Shown: positions 34,691 to 64,000 of the stretch, piece by piece
How positions within the stretch are numbered: the stretch's first letter is position 1
How the letters are laid out: each line of letters starts with the position of its first letter
Assembly (NCBI GenBank): GCA_964035015.1
Contig: OZ035998.1
Coordinates: 14,032,958-14,096,957, forward strand
DNA from: Corallium rubrum
Lineage: Eukaryota; Cnidaria; Anthozoa; Scleralcyonacea; Coralliidae
Direction: 5' to 3'
DNA: 64,000 nt
Translations under genes and position numbers: made by a program
The notes under the pieces: generated by a model
Told to the model about the DNA's origin: nothing
The model's database searches: none
The model's input: the letters and a program-made list of their open reading frames with translations, nothing else

Positions 34691-34892
34691 CCGGAAACGT
34701 TATTTGCACAACTTGCTATGGTAATTACACACTTAAAAGCAGCCAATGCACCTATTGCTGAAATTAGACAAAAGTGTAATATACTTAAGTTCAGCAGTGT
34801 CTGATTTTAGCCATTTGGGACCACCTGTTAGGTGCATTGCCCGCTTATAAGCGTATAATTACCATAGCAAGTTGTGCAAACATCGTTTCCGG
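34691..34892. mobile_element. Inverted-repeat element, about 202 bp
   Basis: Arms ccggaaacgttatttgcaca...gctatggtaatta and complement (aattaccatagc...tgcaaacatcgtttccgg), about 38 bp with few mismatches. It abuts the AAAAT tail. Confidence 0.75.
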
Positions 34893-35510
34893 TTTCGTAA
34901 GTTTCCTATCCAGTTCCCCTCCATTATCTATGCAGTGACCAGCCATAGTCCTTAGAAATAAATTGTCTGGAAACGCGATGAACATCAAAGCGGCTAGCAA
35001 TGCGTTGCAAGTTAAGTTGACGATGGCCTGAGAGTGCTCACATCTTTTGTTTTATGTTCAATAATATTTATACAGCAACGCTGCATGCTATTGGCTGATT
35101 GCTTCATTATAACAAAAATAAAATGTTTTCAGCAAGCGTGAAGCTAAGAACAAAGACCTTGGTCGCGTTTTCAGCCGATGCCATGCAGTGCCTTTTCCCG
35201 CGTCCTCCCAATTTCAAAAAGGCCTTGGGAACGAGGTTGAGCCCGAGGGAGCCCATCTTGGCAGAGCGTGGTGGGCACCCTGTAGCACACTCGATCGTGG
35301 TGTGTTTAGAAAAATATATAAAGGGATGAAACACGAATTCTTCCTTGTTTTTGAACATCGTTTTAAGTGCCGATAGGTATTAAAATTGTAAGACAATTGA
35401 GCGAAGTAGTTGTGATAATGATCCATTTATCAAAATATAATCAAAATGAGGCAAAATCTCACCTTTTCGCCGTGATTTTGCAGCTAAATTACATATCGTA
35501 TTTTCGAGAG
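34893..35510. other. Spacer between genes B and C
   Basis: No gene. ccttgggaacgaggttgag at about 35223 resembles one end of the ctcgttcccagagccc MITE at 33622. Confidence 0.4.
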
Positions 35511-35717
35511 ATGTGTTCCGCAAGTAGCTAGGACACTACATCATCGTTGACACTTCGGATAGCTACGAAATCCTACGATAAGCTTTTCGGATAAAGCGGG
35601 AAGTCTCAGGATTATTGATTTATTGCACATTCATCTGACTCTGAGTTTCAGTCGGTTTCAGTATTCTAACTGTGGCTCCCGACGATACGAGATGTCCTGG
35701 CTACTTGCGGAACACAT
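35511..35717. mobile_element. Inverted-repeat element, 207 bp
   Basis: Ends atgtgttccgcaagtagcta and (right, complemented) atgtgttccgcaagtagcca; pairing continues through ggacact/atgtcc and acgat. Confidence 0.75.
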
Positions 35718-36062
35718 GCCACGTTGAACGTTAGGTGTTTCATCCCTTATATTTTCCCCTCTCCCTCTCCCCCGTTGTTTTTTTTTTCCCGCTTCCGGTA
35801 ACCGTTTTTCGTTTTTTTAAATCCCCTGCCACAGTCCCCCGCGCGTCTTTCGAGTCTGCCACAGTGCCCTGGGTACAGTCTAACTCACCCCATGTGACCG
35901 CCTAATTGACGGTACCGAAAGATACATTTAACCGGCACAATGTTTTGCAACCTCTAATCAGCTCAAATAATAACTAAACATTGTTTATCATGTTAACATG
36001 GATTATTAAATAAGCAAGAACGTCATTCCTCCCAAAGTTCATCTTATTAAAAACCTATCTTT

Positions 36063-36121
36063 CGATACTTCTACAAGAAACAATATTTCAACTTGAAATA
36101 TTGTTTCTTGTAGAAGTATCG
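36063..36121. repeat. Perfect 59-bp palindrome
   Basis: 29-bp arms starting cgatacttctacaagaaaca, one unpaired central base. It lies inside the 35995-36190 repeat. The other copy at 33000-33150 has only one arm. Confidence 0.85.
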
Positions 36122-36677
36122 TAATTCAACTATGCGCAAAGGATTGTGGTTAAATGTACAAGTCGCCATCTTTTTCAGTACGGTCGTTTATACTTTATAA
36201 ATAGGTATACAACTGTACATGGTGCATGGACGTGTATGTACTAATCATAATCAGTATTGCATGCATACTTTCTGTTTTTCGTCAACGCGGAACGAAGTGT
36301 TTATGACAGTTAACTATAGAACATGTTGCCTGTGGAGTAGGCTAAAGGTTGTTGTCCCATTTCGAACTCCGTGAAACGGCACAAAAAGCTATCTGATAAA
36401 AGATGTACATCTTTCGAGATCGGAGCGGCGCAGCGGCGCTCCGACACAGAAATTGTGCTGGAACAGGCGTTTTGTGTGTTGTACAGAAGGCCTCAGTATC
36501 TGGTATGGTTTTCGTGCCGGCACAAAAGCTATCCGGTAAGTGTGAACGGGCCGCTCGGCAGTCATTTGACAGGTCTGTCTTTGTTCAATTTCACACTTCA
36601 TTGATTTTTGAAGGTGAATCTCAAATTTTATGTATGATAATGATGTTTGTCGGCTTAACTCCCAATTCCTTCCCTCC

Positions 36678-55188
<18,511 letters not shown>

Positions 55189-55198
55189 TTCAATTGAA

Positions 55199-55204
55199 AA
55201 TAAA
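55199..55204 (+). terminator. Candidate polyadenylation signal of gene C
   Basis: AATAAA 11 bases after the stop codon. This would give an unusually short 3' UTR. Later signals are possible. Confidence 0.4.
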
Positions 55205-55567
55205 AAATACGTGGATAAACTGCTATTTATATTGGCCTTATAGTTGGACACATTTAGGACCGCTATATATATATATATATACACACAAACGAGCACGTGT
55301 GATTTTGTTCACGGAATGTCGGAAAGTGCTCAATACCATAAAGGTAGAGCGAATGTAGTATAGTTTAAGTAGGCTTACCTCAAAATGTTGAGTGTTGCAA
55401 CTGTCAGTTTCACGCGGATATTATTCACTATAAAACTTTTATTTTAAGTTTTCAATTATTTAACGTTTCAGGGCGTTGCTCCTTTACCAAGAATCACAAA
55501 CGTTGAAAATTTGAAAAGTTGAAATAAAAGTTTTATTGTGAATATATAATTGGGGAGGATTGTTGAT

Positions 55568-55571
<4 letters not shown>

Positions 55572-55660
<89 letters not shown>
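55572..55660. repeat. (TA)n microsatellite, about 90 bp
   Basis: Pure TA dinucleotides. Confidence 0.97.
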
Positions 55661-55662
<2 letters not shown>

Positions 55663-55669
55663 ATAATAG

Positions 55670-56030
55670 AGTGTCCTCTACGCACGCTCTGATTGACTGG
55701 GCTCCGTGCATTTATAAGAGTATGAAGATCATGAATGACGTGGATGTCGTGACCTGGCGGGAAAAGCCAGCAAACTTTCAAAACTATCCCACTTTTAGTT
55801 GTTGTTTTTTCCCCTTCATATTTTATAAAACAAATAAAACATACCGCTCCTGTGCATATATGTACTCTTATAAAGGTACGTTTGACGTGATTTGAACACG
55901 AAAGAAGTGTAAAGGCACTCGGCCATCGCCTCGTGCCTCTACTCCACTTCTTTCGTGTTCAAACGACGTCAAACGTGCCTTTATGAGAGTACATATGCAC
56001 GGAGCTTTATGTTTTATTTGTTAAATATTC
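55670..56030. mobile_element. Fold-back element, acgaaagaagt family
   Basis: Left part ctacgcacgctctgattgac, centre gaacacgaaagaagtgtaaa/tccacttctttcgtgttc around cactcggccatcgcctcgtg, right acataaagctccgtgcatat complement. Relatives at 38785-39490. Confidence 0.7.
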
Positions 56031-56879
56031 CGAATTAAAATTCTTTTAGACCCCATTTACACGGTCCGGACGAATTCGGAATCGTTCGTGCACTATATAG
56101 CCTGCACAGACGTCCGAAATCGTGCTCAGAAATAATGTGCATGTTTAAGTTTGAGGTACGCGGGGAAACATTTGAAATTGGCATGAATTGAAAATTGTAA
56201 TATGTTGCAAACTTTGCTGTGTAAGTTTGGCGGGCTTATTCAGTCCTAAAAAGGACTTATTGGAAATTTAAGAGCTAATTATGAGCTAACCAGACGAATT
56301 CGTGACCGGTCTCGAATTCGCCCTATTTCGCCGTGTAAACAGGCGAAACCGTACTAATTCGAGACCAGTTACGAATTTTTCTTCCGTGTAAACAGGCGGA
56401 CCGTACTAATTCGACACTGCGAAGTGAGAAACATGATGAGGCGCACCATTCAGTTTTTACGACGCTTTGCTGGTAAAAGTCAGATTGAAAGTTTGTGAGT
56501 ACAGTCTTTGCTTCCCTAAAAACTGCATATACTAGAAATATTTGCCAAAGCTAAAATATTCTTTCGATAGCAATCAAGTTTACAATGTAAATTGGAACAC
56601 TTTTCATCAACCTCGTCTAAAAATTAATATTTTACGCATTGTTCGTTTTTCTGCATGTTTGTATGCGAATGTGCCTTTGAGATAGACAGCGCAAAACATG
56701 AAATTCGACAACAATTCGAAGCCGTTGCAATGTCACACTGCGTTCCAGCTATTCGCCGGCAGTGTGGACCATTTTTTAGCCCTTGCGGTCCAACCGTTTG
56801 ACCAGCTTTTGGGAACGAACGAACGAACGAACGAACGAACGTCATTGTTTTATATTTTTGTTATGTTTTATGGAAATGT
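56031..56879. other. Spacer between genes C and D
   Basis: No gene. gaattcg/ccgtgtaaac motifs repeat between 56070 and 56420 (aattcgagaccagttacgaa and similar), suggesting an old inverted-repeat element. A short (GAAC)n run lies at 56815-56841. Confidence 0.4.
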
Positions 56880-57120
56880 TCGCACTTTGACGGTTACTGA
56901 ACATATTGTGTTTTCTGTATAATGAAGCAATCCTCCAATAGCAACGTTTGGGTTCAATCACTCAACCGTACTGTTTAAATAAGAAACCTAAAACAAAGGA
57001 TTTGGCACTACCTTCATGTACATTTCAACATGAATCATAGCTTGATTGTTAACCGCTTTGAAGTTTGCCGGGTTTCCAAACCAGGTATATTTTCTATTAA
57101 CTATGGATGGACCAAGGGAA
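56880..57120. repeat. Fragment related to the 17890 MITE interior
   Basis: ggttactgaacatattgtgt, tccaatagcaacgttt and cgctttgaagtttgccgggt match 18238-18425. Confidence 0.65.
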
Positions 57121-57200
57121 CACAGCAGAATGCTATCTGACTTGTTTCGTACCTGATCTTCACCTTTGTAGTCTTTATATTTCCTAATTTCCCAAGTGAA

Positions 57201-57290
57201 CTTTTAAAATTAATACGAATCTCCGATGTCCTACAACAATGTCGTCACATAGACATTGTTGTAGGACAGCGGAAATTCGTATTTTAAAAG
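57201..57290. repeat. Hairpin with about 40-bp arms
   Basis: cttttaaaattaatacgaat...ctacaacaatgt pairs with acattgttgtag...ttcgtattttaaaag, 10-base loop. Confidence 0.75.
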
Positions 57291-57318
57291 ATGTCGATCA
57301 TGCACTGGAAATATTTAA

Positions 57319-57620
57319 CAATTATTCGCCGAAGGCGAGGTGAATATAGGTGTATAATAACCGAGACGAAGTCGAGGTTATTATTCACCAATATTCACTG
57401 AGCCTGAGGCGAATAATTGTTTTAGTATAAATACACATTTTTGTACTTTTAGGAACAGCATGTTCTTTAAAATTGTTAATTTCCTCGTCTATCGCATTGA
57501 CAACTTGGCTGGCGGCCATTTTGAATAAACGCTGTAGGTGATTATCGAGAATTAATCCGAAGTAGCTTGACCAATCAGCGCGCGCGATTTTCTATAATCA
57601 CCTGCGTATATTTATACTAA
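57319..57620. repeat. Nested hairpins plus repeat related to 31435-31640
   Basis: aacaattattcgcc/ggcgaataattgtt (57319-57422) encloses ataataaccgag/ctcggttat-like arms. Then the 31435-family blocks follow on the opposite strand. Confidence 0.55.
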
Positions 57621-57874
57621 GTAAATATATATGTACTGATTCAGGTACGAAACAGGTCAAATAGCATTCTGCTGTGTTCCCTTGGATGGACTCACAGTAA
57701 ATTCACTCATGGTTTGACGGTTGGAGTCAAGCCAACAGGCGTTTTACGTCGGCGACATCCTTTAGATGTTCCGCTTCGTAATTCGTTGATTATTAACGTC
57801 ATGAATTTTAAATGAGTAGAAACAGAAAGCGATCGTAGTTTTATATTAAAAGTTGTAGAGCACGAGACGCTACC

Positions 57875-58077
57875 ATGAATGTCGTTGAGAGGTACAACTT
57901 TGCTTCTCTATTTTACGCAATTGCTTTCTTGACGACGATTTTCCTGGACTCCCAAGGGGCAGTACCACACGCATGTCAACGAAACAAAAGTTGTTCGTTT
58001 GCATGCAGTAAAATTCCTGGTCGAACTAGTGATGTTATTATAGACTTATCAACGCTTGATGACAAAGGAAAACCAAG
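57875..58077 (+). CDS. Gene D exon 1 (signal peptide, Cys cluster)
   Basis: ATG in context cgctaccATGA, hydrophobic leader, donor gtacga at 58078. GT-phase 2 like B and C. Confidence 0.78.
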
Positions 58078-59320
58078 GTACGATATATGCTTTAAATTTA
58101 AATTTAAATGCTAGGTGTTAATAATTATATATTTTAGTTAATAACCATTCTTATAAATAGAACCAAAGCAATAGATATCGATCTCTTTGGATGTATGCCA
58201 TCATGCCACTGCAGTATTTATTTTATTTATTTATTAAATTCGCCATACATACATAACAACATAATTACAAATAACATACATATAAGGTTACAAAGCGTAA
58301 ACCATACATTAAAGAAAAAAAGTGGCAGAGACATCGCAACAGCACGTAGCCAATTACTGCGGGCCCTTAGTATATTCACATTCACTGTCTATTATACAGT
58401 ACATGATGTGCAATGAAGTAATGAACCAAATATCCCCTGAGATTTAATAGATAGTACACTGATGATGATGGTGATAATGATGATGATGCTCGTGATCATG
58501 ATGAATTGATAGTGATGATAATTATAATGGTGATGATGATGACAATGATTATGATGATCATTATATGATGATTATAAAATGATGATGACCAACATACTGT
58601 TAAATATCAACAAGATATTGACTATAAATGACAATACATTGATCTTGTTATTGGTGGTGGGCACCTTTAATTATGTCACTGCTAAAATGTTAGTCAAGTT
58701 CATCCAACATGGTACATCTGTGTAGTTTAGTACCAGCAGTGGTGTAGGAACCAGGGGGCCTACAGGAACCAGGGGGCCTACAGGAACCAGGGGGCCTACA
58801 GGGGCTTGAGCCCTTAAACACACCCCCCCCCCCCCCCATTTTTAAATGGAAAAATCAGGCCAAACATTGCTAAATTGGTGGTTTTGCATTGTATTAGTAT
58901 GTCTATAAAGTTACGAGTGTAGCTATTTACCAAGTTTAGCAATCAGACCATCTAGCCTCTGTGTAGTATCTGGAATTTACCAGGTGCATTATTCATTAGG
59001 AATTGTGAAAGCAGAAATGATACAAACAAATGTATAACAGCAAATAAATTAAACCTAAAATGCATTGTCTTTTAAGTGTTTTACATGGTATTTTATAACC
59101 TTCAAATTTTAGTTCAAATTCTTAAATCTTTCCTCAAAATGCAGGAAATGCCATTTCAGACTCTAAAATTCAAAATTTTCCATAGTGGGTTCTCACACCT
59201 TCAGCGCTTCGGTCTCACCCCCCCCCCCCCCCCACCACCACCACCACCACCACCAAACCACCCACCCCAATTCTAATTTGTTCATATGCCACTGACTACT
59301 GGATAGTAAATATACGTAAA

Positions 59321-59380
<60 letters not shown>

Positions 59381-61010
59381 TTTTATATTCAATCATTTTC
59401 TTTTTTTGCTCTTTTATAAATATTTGAAATTGGACTAGACACTGCATCCGATGCATGCGGTCACGAGAGTTGGGGTTTTTTTCGACTAAGGCACATTTCG
59501 TTATTTACTTTTCGTTTGAAAAAAAAATCCGCGTCTACACGAGAACTGAAAAAAACGGCGTTTTTAAAACAGTCCCGTTTTTTATGACCGTTGCAGCGTT
59601 TACGTGTGGACGGAAGCTTAATCCGTACGTGAAAAAGGAGTTGCGTTTTCCAAAAAATCCGAATACGGTATCTGAGTTTTAATTTAGCCTGTTGAATTTT
59701 TTCAATTAAATTTTACTAGTACTAAAGGCGCGCTACTCTTAATTGAAATTATGCTGTTCTACTATGCATTGCGCGTACTTGCAAATGCAAATGCAAGTGA
59801 TATTCATCGTTCCGAAAACTGTCGTTCGACCACTGAAGAGGAGGTGCGAATAACTCTCGAAAATCTCGTACAGCTTTAAAAATGTGAAAATACCAAAAAA
59901 TCTCAAAAACTTCGTAAAAATCTCAAACAAATCGTAAAAAACCCTAAAAAATCAAAAAAAAATTACGCTTTTTCGGGAGTGATTCGCCTAAGCACGCTCA
60001 GTAACCAATCGGAATCTGTGCATGTTGTACCAAACCTGTTTTCAAAATTCCAAACTAGTTTGACACGTCAAAGGCTAAAATATTTCATTTTATTCTAATT
60101 TTATTTGTACTTAACTGTTAAAGTGTATTTTTCAATTTATGCCGTTCTGATTAATAAACATACTTACTTTGATAACAACATTACTAATTTCGGCAAAACA
60201 TAATCGTTTTATCCACTCTCCTGTTACGTACATTATAACTTGGGTAAATATTATAAAGTTACACTTTGCTAATAGCTGAGTGCTTTCCATGCTTTCGAAA
60301 GTGTTGTAGTGCAAAGATGTGAAAACGACATTCACTAAAAGCCAACTTTGGACATGTATATACATATCGGTATAACTAAAAGCCATTTTATCCTAATTTT
60401 ATTTGTACTTAACTGTTAAAGGGTATTTTTCAATTTATGCCGAGAAGAACCAAATCACGTACGAATACAATGGCGTATCAAGTTAGTTTTATTAATTAGA
60501 AAACAAAATCAAGAATGTTCTCCGAATAGGGCACACCACGTGCTGTTTTATGGCTGTCCCTCCTGAGAAATAGTGTGATGTTTTGCAATCTCAACAGATT
60601 CTCTTGTTCTTCGCGTGAAGTATTGGGATAAAGTCTTTATTGTAAGTAAAGCTTTGCTTTACCTAGCTTGTGACGTCAGATGCATATCAAAAAATTGTCC
60701 AAGATGGTGGATGACAAGATTGGGTTGGGTTTTTTTCGATGTTGTTGTTGACAAAAATTGTTCATATTACCTGGATAACATTAGTAAGCTTGTTTTTAAG
60801 TCCAAAATACAGAAACTTAAAATTATGATTTTTATTACTCTTACTCTTTACAAAAGGACGATTTTTTTGACTTTTTCTTTTTGCATTATATTAATTAAAC
60901 TTTCTAGGTTTACTAACATCAAAGATGCTGATGGGCGTGCTTATGTTTATGATTGGAATCCATGTTCAACATTTACAATTACCTCTGGCAAGGGATGCAG
61001 TGGTGTCAAT
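57875..61010 (+). CDS. Gene D: MRH-type protein, first two exons (3' partial)
   Basis: Exons 57875-58077 and 60908-61010, 102 codons joined, phases 2 then 0 as in B and C. Signal peptide about 1-28 (FYAIAFLTTIFL), then CQRNKSCSFAC (Cys 34, 40, 44), VIIDLSTLDDKGKP, RFTNIKDADGRAYVYDWNPC (Cys87) and GKGCSGVN (Cys98). This matches the first ~100 residues of gene C in cysteine order and in the VIDLS-LD block. The VCQ exon should come next but is not seen up to 64000. Intron 2 already holds a PLE pair and MITEs. Same probable role as gene C: lumenal lectin-like receptor, ligand unknown. Confidence 0.73.
58215..58380 (-). mobile_element. 3' end of a LINE-like retroposon (reverse)
   Basis: tttattttatttatttatta then ttcgccatacatacataaca, the reversed AAAT-type tail and a short 3' UTR. 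No coding region recognised. Confidence 0.45.
58461..58590. repeat. Imperfect (GAT)n microsatellite
   Basis: gatgatgatg units with many substitutions. Confidence 0.8.
58737..59294. mobile_element. hAT-like MITE, 558 bp, with 18-bp tandem repeat
   Basis: Ends CAGTGGTGTAGGAACC and (right, reverse complement) CAGTGGCATATGAAC. Three tandem copies of aggaaccagggggcctac near 58746-58800. gcaggaaatgccatttcag is the body block shared with other members. No exact TSD. Confidence 0.65.
59323..59379. repeat. (TA)n microsatellite
   Basis: TA dinucleotides with one interruption. Confidence 0.95.
59380..60907. other. Gene D intron 1, distal part
   Basis: No exon seen. tttatttgtacttaactgtt plus tatttttcaatttatgccg occurs twice (about 60100 and 60397), a 60-base direct repeat. 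A-rich aaaaatctcaaa repeats at 59880-59960. Confidence 0.45.
60908..61010 (+). CDS. Gene D exon 2
   Basis: Acceptor tttctag, donor gtaagt. Completes Arg68, then FTNIKDADGRAYVYDWNPCS and GKGCSGVN; phase 0 end. Confidence 0.75.
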
Positions 61011-61298
61011 GTAAGTTGTAAATGGTTCTCCAGGAAAGTCCTAGCCTCTTCGGGTGGTACACAGAAACTTCCTCCCCAAGTAGGAAAGTCCTTGAAATTA
61101 AAAAAATAAAAATCCAGACCTGAAAAAGCCTTGAAAATCAATAGAGGTCCTTAAAAGTCCTGGAATTCCCCTCTTGTTGTTTTATTGATAATTAATCTGA
61201 TTTCAAACAAAGCGTGTTACTTGTTAAATTTAAATAAAATCTTCAGAATTATGTAAAATGCAGGAAATAACATTGCAGGGGCTCCAAATTGTATACAA

Positions 61299-61876
61299 AT
61301 GGAAATATAATAAGGTTTGAGTACTGCCGAAATTATTGAACGAGTTTATAATGTTTCAAGCGAAGGCCCGGCCTTCATCAGAGAGAGAAACGTAAAAAGT
61401 GTAAACAAACAACGAGCTTATATAAAAAAGATAATCATGTGACCAAAAATTAGCCAATCAGATAATAGTAACAACAAATTAATAATGAGATGCGAAAAAA
61501 TTAGCCAGTCAGAGCAAAATAACCACAACAAATCAATGAGATGCGAAATACATTTGCTATTCCCATCGTCGATGAGCAAAAAAAGGAGGGGGTGTAAAAA
61601 GGACGAGAGACTAAAAAATAGAAATTAAGTGAAAACACTGTCTATGTCCGCCTTTGCTAAACAAAAACAGCGTCTTCAGAAGTGTTAAATAAAAGAAAAA
61701 TGTTCGTTGAGTCCGTGAGGATGAATGGTTTCAATTTTGAAAATGAGACGCTCCTCTTGTCTTTTGACGTTTGCGGCATTCGTTACCACCAGAAATGGGT
61801 GAGATGGCACAAACTTTCATGTCCGAAATATGATGGTTGACACTATTAAAATGTCGGCGATAGACTTGTCAACAGT
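61299..61876 (-). mobile_element. Penelope-like element copy 4 (left arm, decayed)
   Basis: Terminal sequence, 3' UTR and the last part of the endonuclease in reverse. More diverged than copies 1-3 (tactgccgaaattattgaacg; gaaggcccggccttcatcag). Coding is broken. Confidence 0.8.
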
Positions 61877-62655
61877 ACTACACATCCATATTCTTTTCTC
61901 AACTCTGCTACATCTATTTCATGCAGGACCTAAATCTAATTTTGTTATTCGCCATAATTTTACACGCACCTCTTCCAACATTATTTACTGCATTTCTTGC
62001 AGTAAATGCTGCATGCTTTACATCTGTGAAACTGGCAGACGTTTATCTCGGTTTATCTGACAGGTTTGCTGAACATCTTCGTTCCGTGCATGAGGAACAA
62101 TGATGTTGACAAACCGTCGCCCGACATTTTAATAGTGTCACATCTCACCCATTTCGGGTGGTAACAGCCGCAAAAGACAAGAAGAGCGTCTCATTTTCCA
62201 AATTGGAACCATTCATCCTCACGGATCTGAAGACGCTGTTTTTGTTTGGCAAAGGTGGACATAGACAGTGTTTTCACTTAATTAATTTATCTATTTTTCA
62301 CTCTCACTCATCCTTTTCACACACCCTCCTTTTTTGCTTATCGACGGTAGGAATAGCAATTTAAATATCTTTCGCATCTCATTGATTTCTTATTGTTATT
62401 TTGCCCTGATTGGCTAATTTTTTCGCAACTCATTATTAATTTGTTATTATTATCTTTATCTGATTGGGCTAATTTTCGGTCACACGATTATCTTTCTTAT
62501 ATAAGCTCATTGTTTGTTTACACTCTTTTCTCTGACGAAGGGCCTTCGCTCGAAACGTTAGACTACTACCATACGTTCATTGTTTTGGCAGTATATCTAA
62601 CCTTACTATATTTCGATTTGTATTTCAACACTGCCTGCGCAGCACACTACTTTTA
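61877..62655 (+). mobile_element. Penelope-like element copy 5 (right arm, decayed)
   Basis: Starts in the Cys-rich block before GIY-YIG, reads IIYCISCSKCCMLYICETGR with an in-frame Cys for Gly, and then a short internal duplication (gtttatct twice near 62040). It ends gcagcacactacttttattt. Head to head with copy 4. Confidence 0.8.
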
Positions 62656-63225
62656 TTTCTAAATTGTATCAGTAATTTGGTGTTCGCAAGAGCCCCCTCC
62701 CCCCCGTCTTACCACTACTGCCACTACTTCTTACACCCTGTTATGTATGGCACTGCTTGCACACACGCGCCTTCTTTGTTCAAAGGGGACGGCGCATGCA
62801 TGTCAGGCGTATCAGAACCGTTTTCAGGCTTTCAGATTATTCTTTCATTTTTCTCTTTCTTGAAGGAAATAGATATAAACCAGGGCCTTCTTAACATACA
62901 AGCTAGGGAGAGGACAAGCCATCCCACCCACGAATTGATTCTCCCCGAAGAAAATTCCCTTTCTCCTGAAGTACAATGAAGTAAATATAGAGTAAAGCGA
63001 TAAGAATATAAAAGGAAAATTTCTAGCTTTGAAGAAGGATTAACACCTATATAATTAACCCACCCACTTTTTTTCCAAACATTTGAAATTAAAATCAATG
63101 CTTAACTATATATAAGTAACAATCTTGTCCAGCATTGCTAAACTGTTCTTTCATTAAAATTAATTTTCCTAATAAATGTTTTCATGGGACAGTCCTACAC
63201 ACCAGGAAGTACTGTAACAGCAGCA
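62656..63225. other. Gene D intron 2 (or beyond), no feature recognised
   Basis: Unique-looking sequence. Short frames only. Confidence 0.4.
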
Positions 63226-63229
63226 TTAA

Positions 63230-63539
63230 AGGTGCTGTCCAGTCCGTTCTGCGCATGTACGAAACTAATGTTTACATCTTTATGTATAAAAAAATACTGA
63301 TACCTTATTCAAGATTGTAAGCTTTACTTACTTCCTCTTCATTACTTGTACACAAAACAAAACATTTTTAGAAGAAATAGAAGAACTCCAAAGGGATGTC
63401 CTCGCTGAATCACTTGGTTTTCTGCCATGTTCCTAACGGTTTACATTGGGCTGAGTATTTCACGTAATTATCTACGAATGTCATGTTTTGGGGACCCCAT
63501 GGCGGTCATACGCAGAACGGACTGTACAGTACATCACCT
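63230..63539. mobile_element. MITE, 310 bp, TTAA TSD
   Basis: Ends AGGTGCTGTCCAGTCCGTTC and (right, complement) AGGTGATGTACTGTACAGTC, sharing cagtccgttctgcg. TTAA at 63226-63229 and 63540-63543. Confidence 0.78.
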
Positions 63540-63720
63540 TTAATATGTTCGGCATGCTGGTGAAATCTGACACAGGAAAGCAGTCAGAAATGTGTTGTAT
63601 TTCAACTGGTATTTATGATATATTATAACCTTCCGTTTTCCTAAAAATCACCGTCAGAATGCAGGAAATGGCATTTCCGAGACTCCAAATTTCAATTTCT
63701 TCCACGCGGACAATCCTTAA

Positions 63721-64000
63721 AGGTGGTCTACAGTCCGTTCTGCGCATGTAGGGAACCAATGTTTACATCTACATTTACAAAAAAAATATTGATATCTTAT
63801 TCAAGATTGTAAGCTTTTCTTGCTTCCTCTTCATTACTTGCACCCAAAACAAAACATTTTCAAAAGAAATAGAAGAAATCCGAAGAGATATCCTCGCCGA
63901 ATCGCTTGGTTTTCTGCCATGTTGTTCCCAACGGTTTACATTGAGCTGAGTACTTCATGTAATTATCTACGAATGTCATGTTTTGGAGCCCCCACTTGGC
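63721..64000. mobile_element. Second copy of the 63230 MITE (cut by window end)
   Basis: AGGTGGTCTACAGTCCGTTC after TTAA (63717-63720). Matches the first copy through aagattgtaagcttt, caaaacaaaacatttt and tggttttctgccatgtt to the edge. Confidence 0.8.

Noticed and set aside
55268-55290. TATA-rich site as a promoter
   Set aside because: Short TA/CA microsatellites are everywhere here. No start or exon follows.
59076-59276. 66-residue frame ending in poly-Pro
   Set aside because: Runs through the MITE body and its poly-C tract.

Overview
This window looks like intron-rich, repeat-laden nuclear DNA of a marine invertebrate. A cnidarian or similar early-branching animal fits best, but the sequence does not prove it. 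Reasons: GT/AG introns of 0.4 to 10 kb, small exons, several retroelement families, many MITEs with target-site duplications, SINE-like elements with Pol III boxes, and long microsatellites. There are no operons, ribosome binding sites or CRISPR arrays.

The host genes form a head-to-tail tandem array on the + strand. All appear to encode small single-pass membrane proteins of the mannose-6-phosphate-receptor homology (MRH) type. Gene A (3195-4185) shows only its last two exons. Gene B (14459-34029) has seven exons and encodes about 267 aa. Gene C (36678-55188) has seven exons and encodes about 271 aa. Gene D (57875 to beyond 61010) shows its first two exons. I assembled these by reading splice sites and frames by eye. 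B and C have the same number of exons and the same alternating intron phases (2,0,2,0,2,0), and the visible exons of A and D fit that pattern, so the array probably arose by gene duplication. The paralogs have diverged. A carries a Ser/Thr/Pro-rich stalk. C has lost one predicted disulfide pair but keeps a cation-dependent M6P-receptor-like cytosolic tail. B has a short, unrelated tail.

Nearly everything else is mobile or simple-repeat DNA lying between these genes or in their introns. 1-1460 is the 3' end of a LINE. 1461-2350 is an A-poor pyrimidine tract. 7483-9289 is a 1.8 kb tetranucleotide satellite. 13.8-14.0, 22.6-23.8, 25.0-25.1, 26.0-28.3, 31.9 and 61.3-62.7 kb hold fragments of a Penelope-like element (PLE) with a GIY-YIG endonuclease, twice as head-to-head inverted pairs. 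41911-47205 is a Ty3/gypsy LTR retrotransposon on the - strand, in intron 3 of gene C, with a candidate -1 frameshift site and a disrupted reverse transcriptase. MITEs show hAT-like 8-bp, Mutator-like 9-10-bp and TTAA target duplications. SINE or tRNA-Ala-like units lie near 28.9, 33.5, 34.4 and 53.4-53.9 kb.

Limits: exon calls rest on splice motifs and cross-paralog consistency, not transcripts. Family names rest on motif recognition, not searches.
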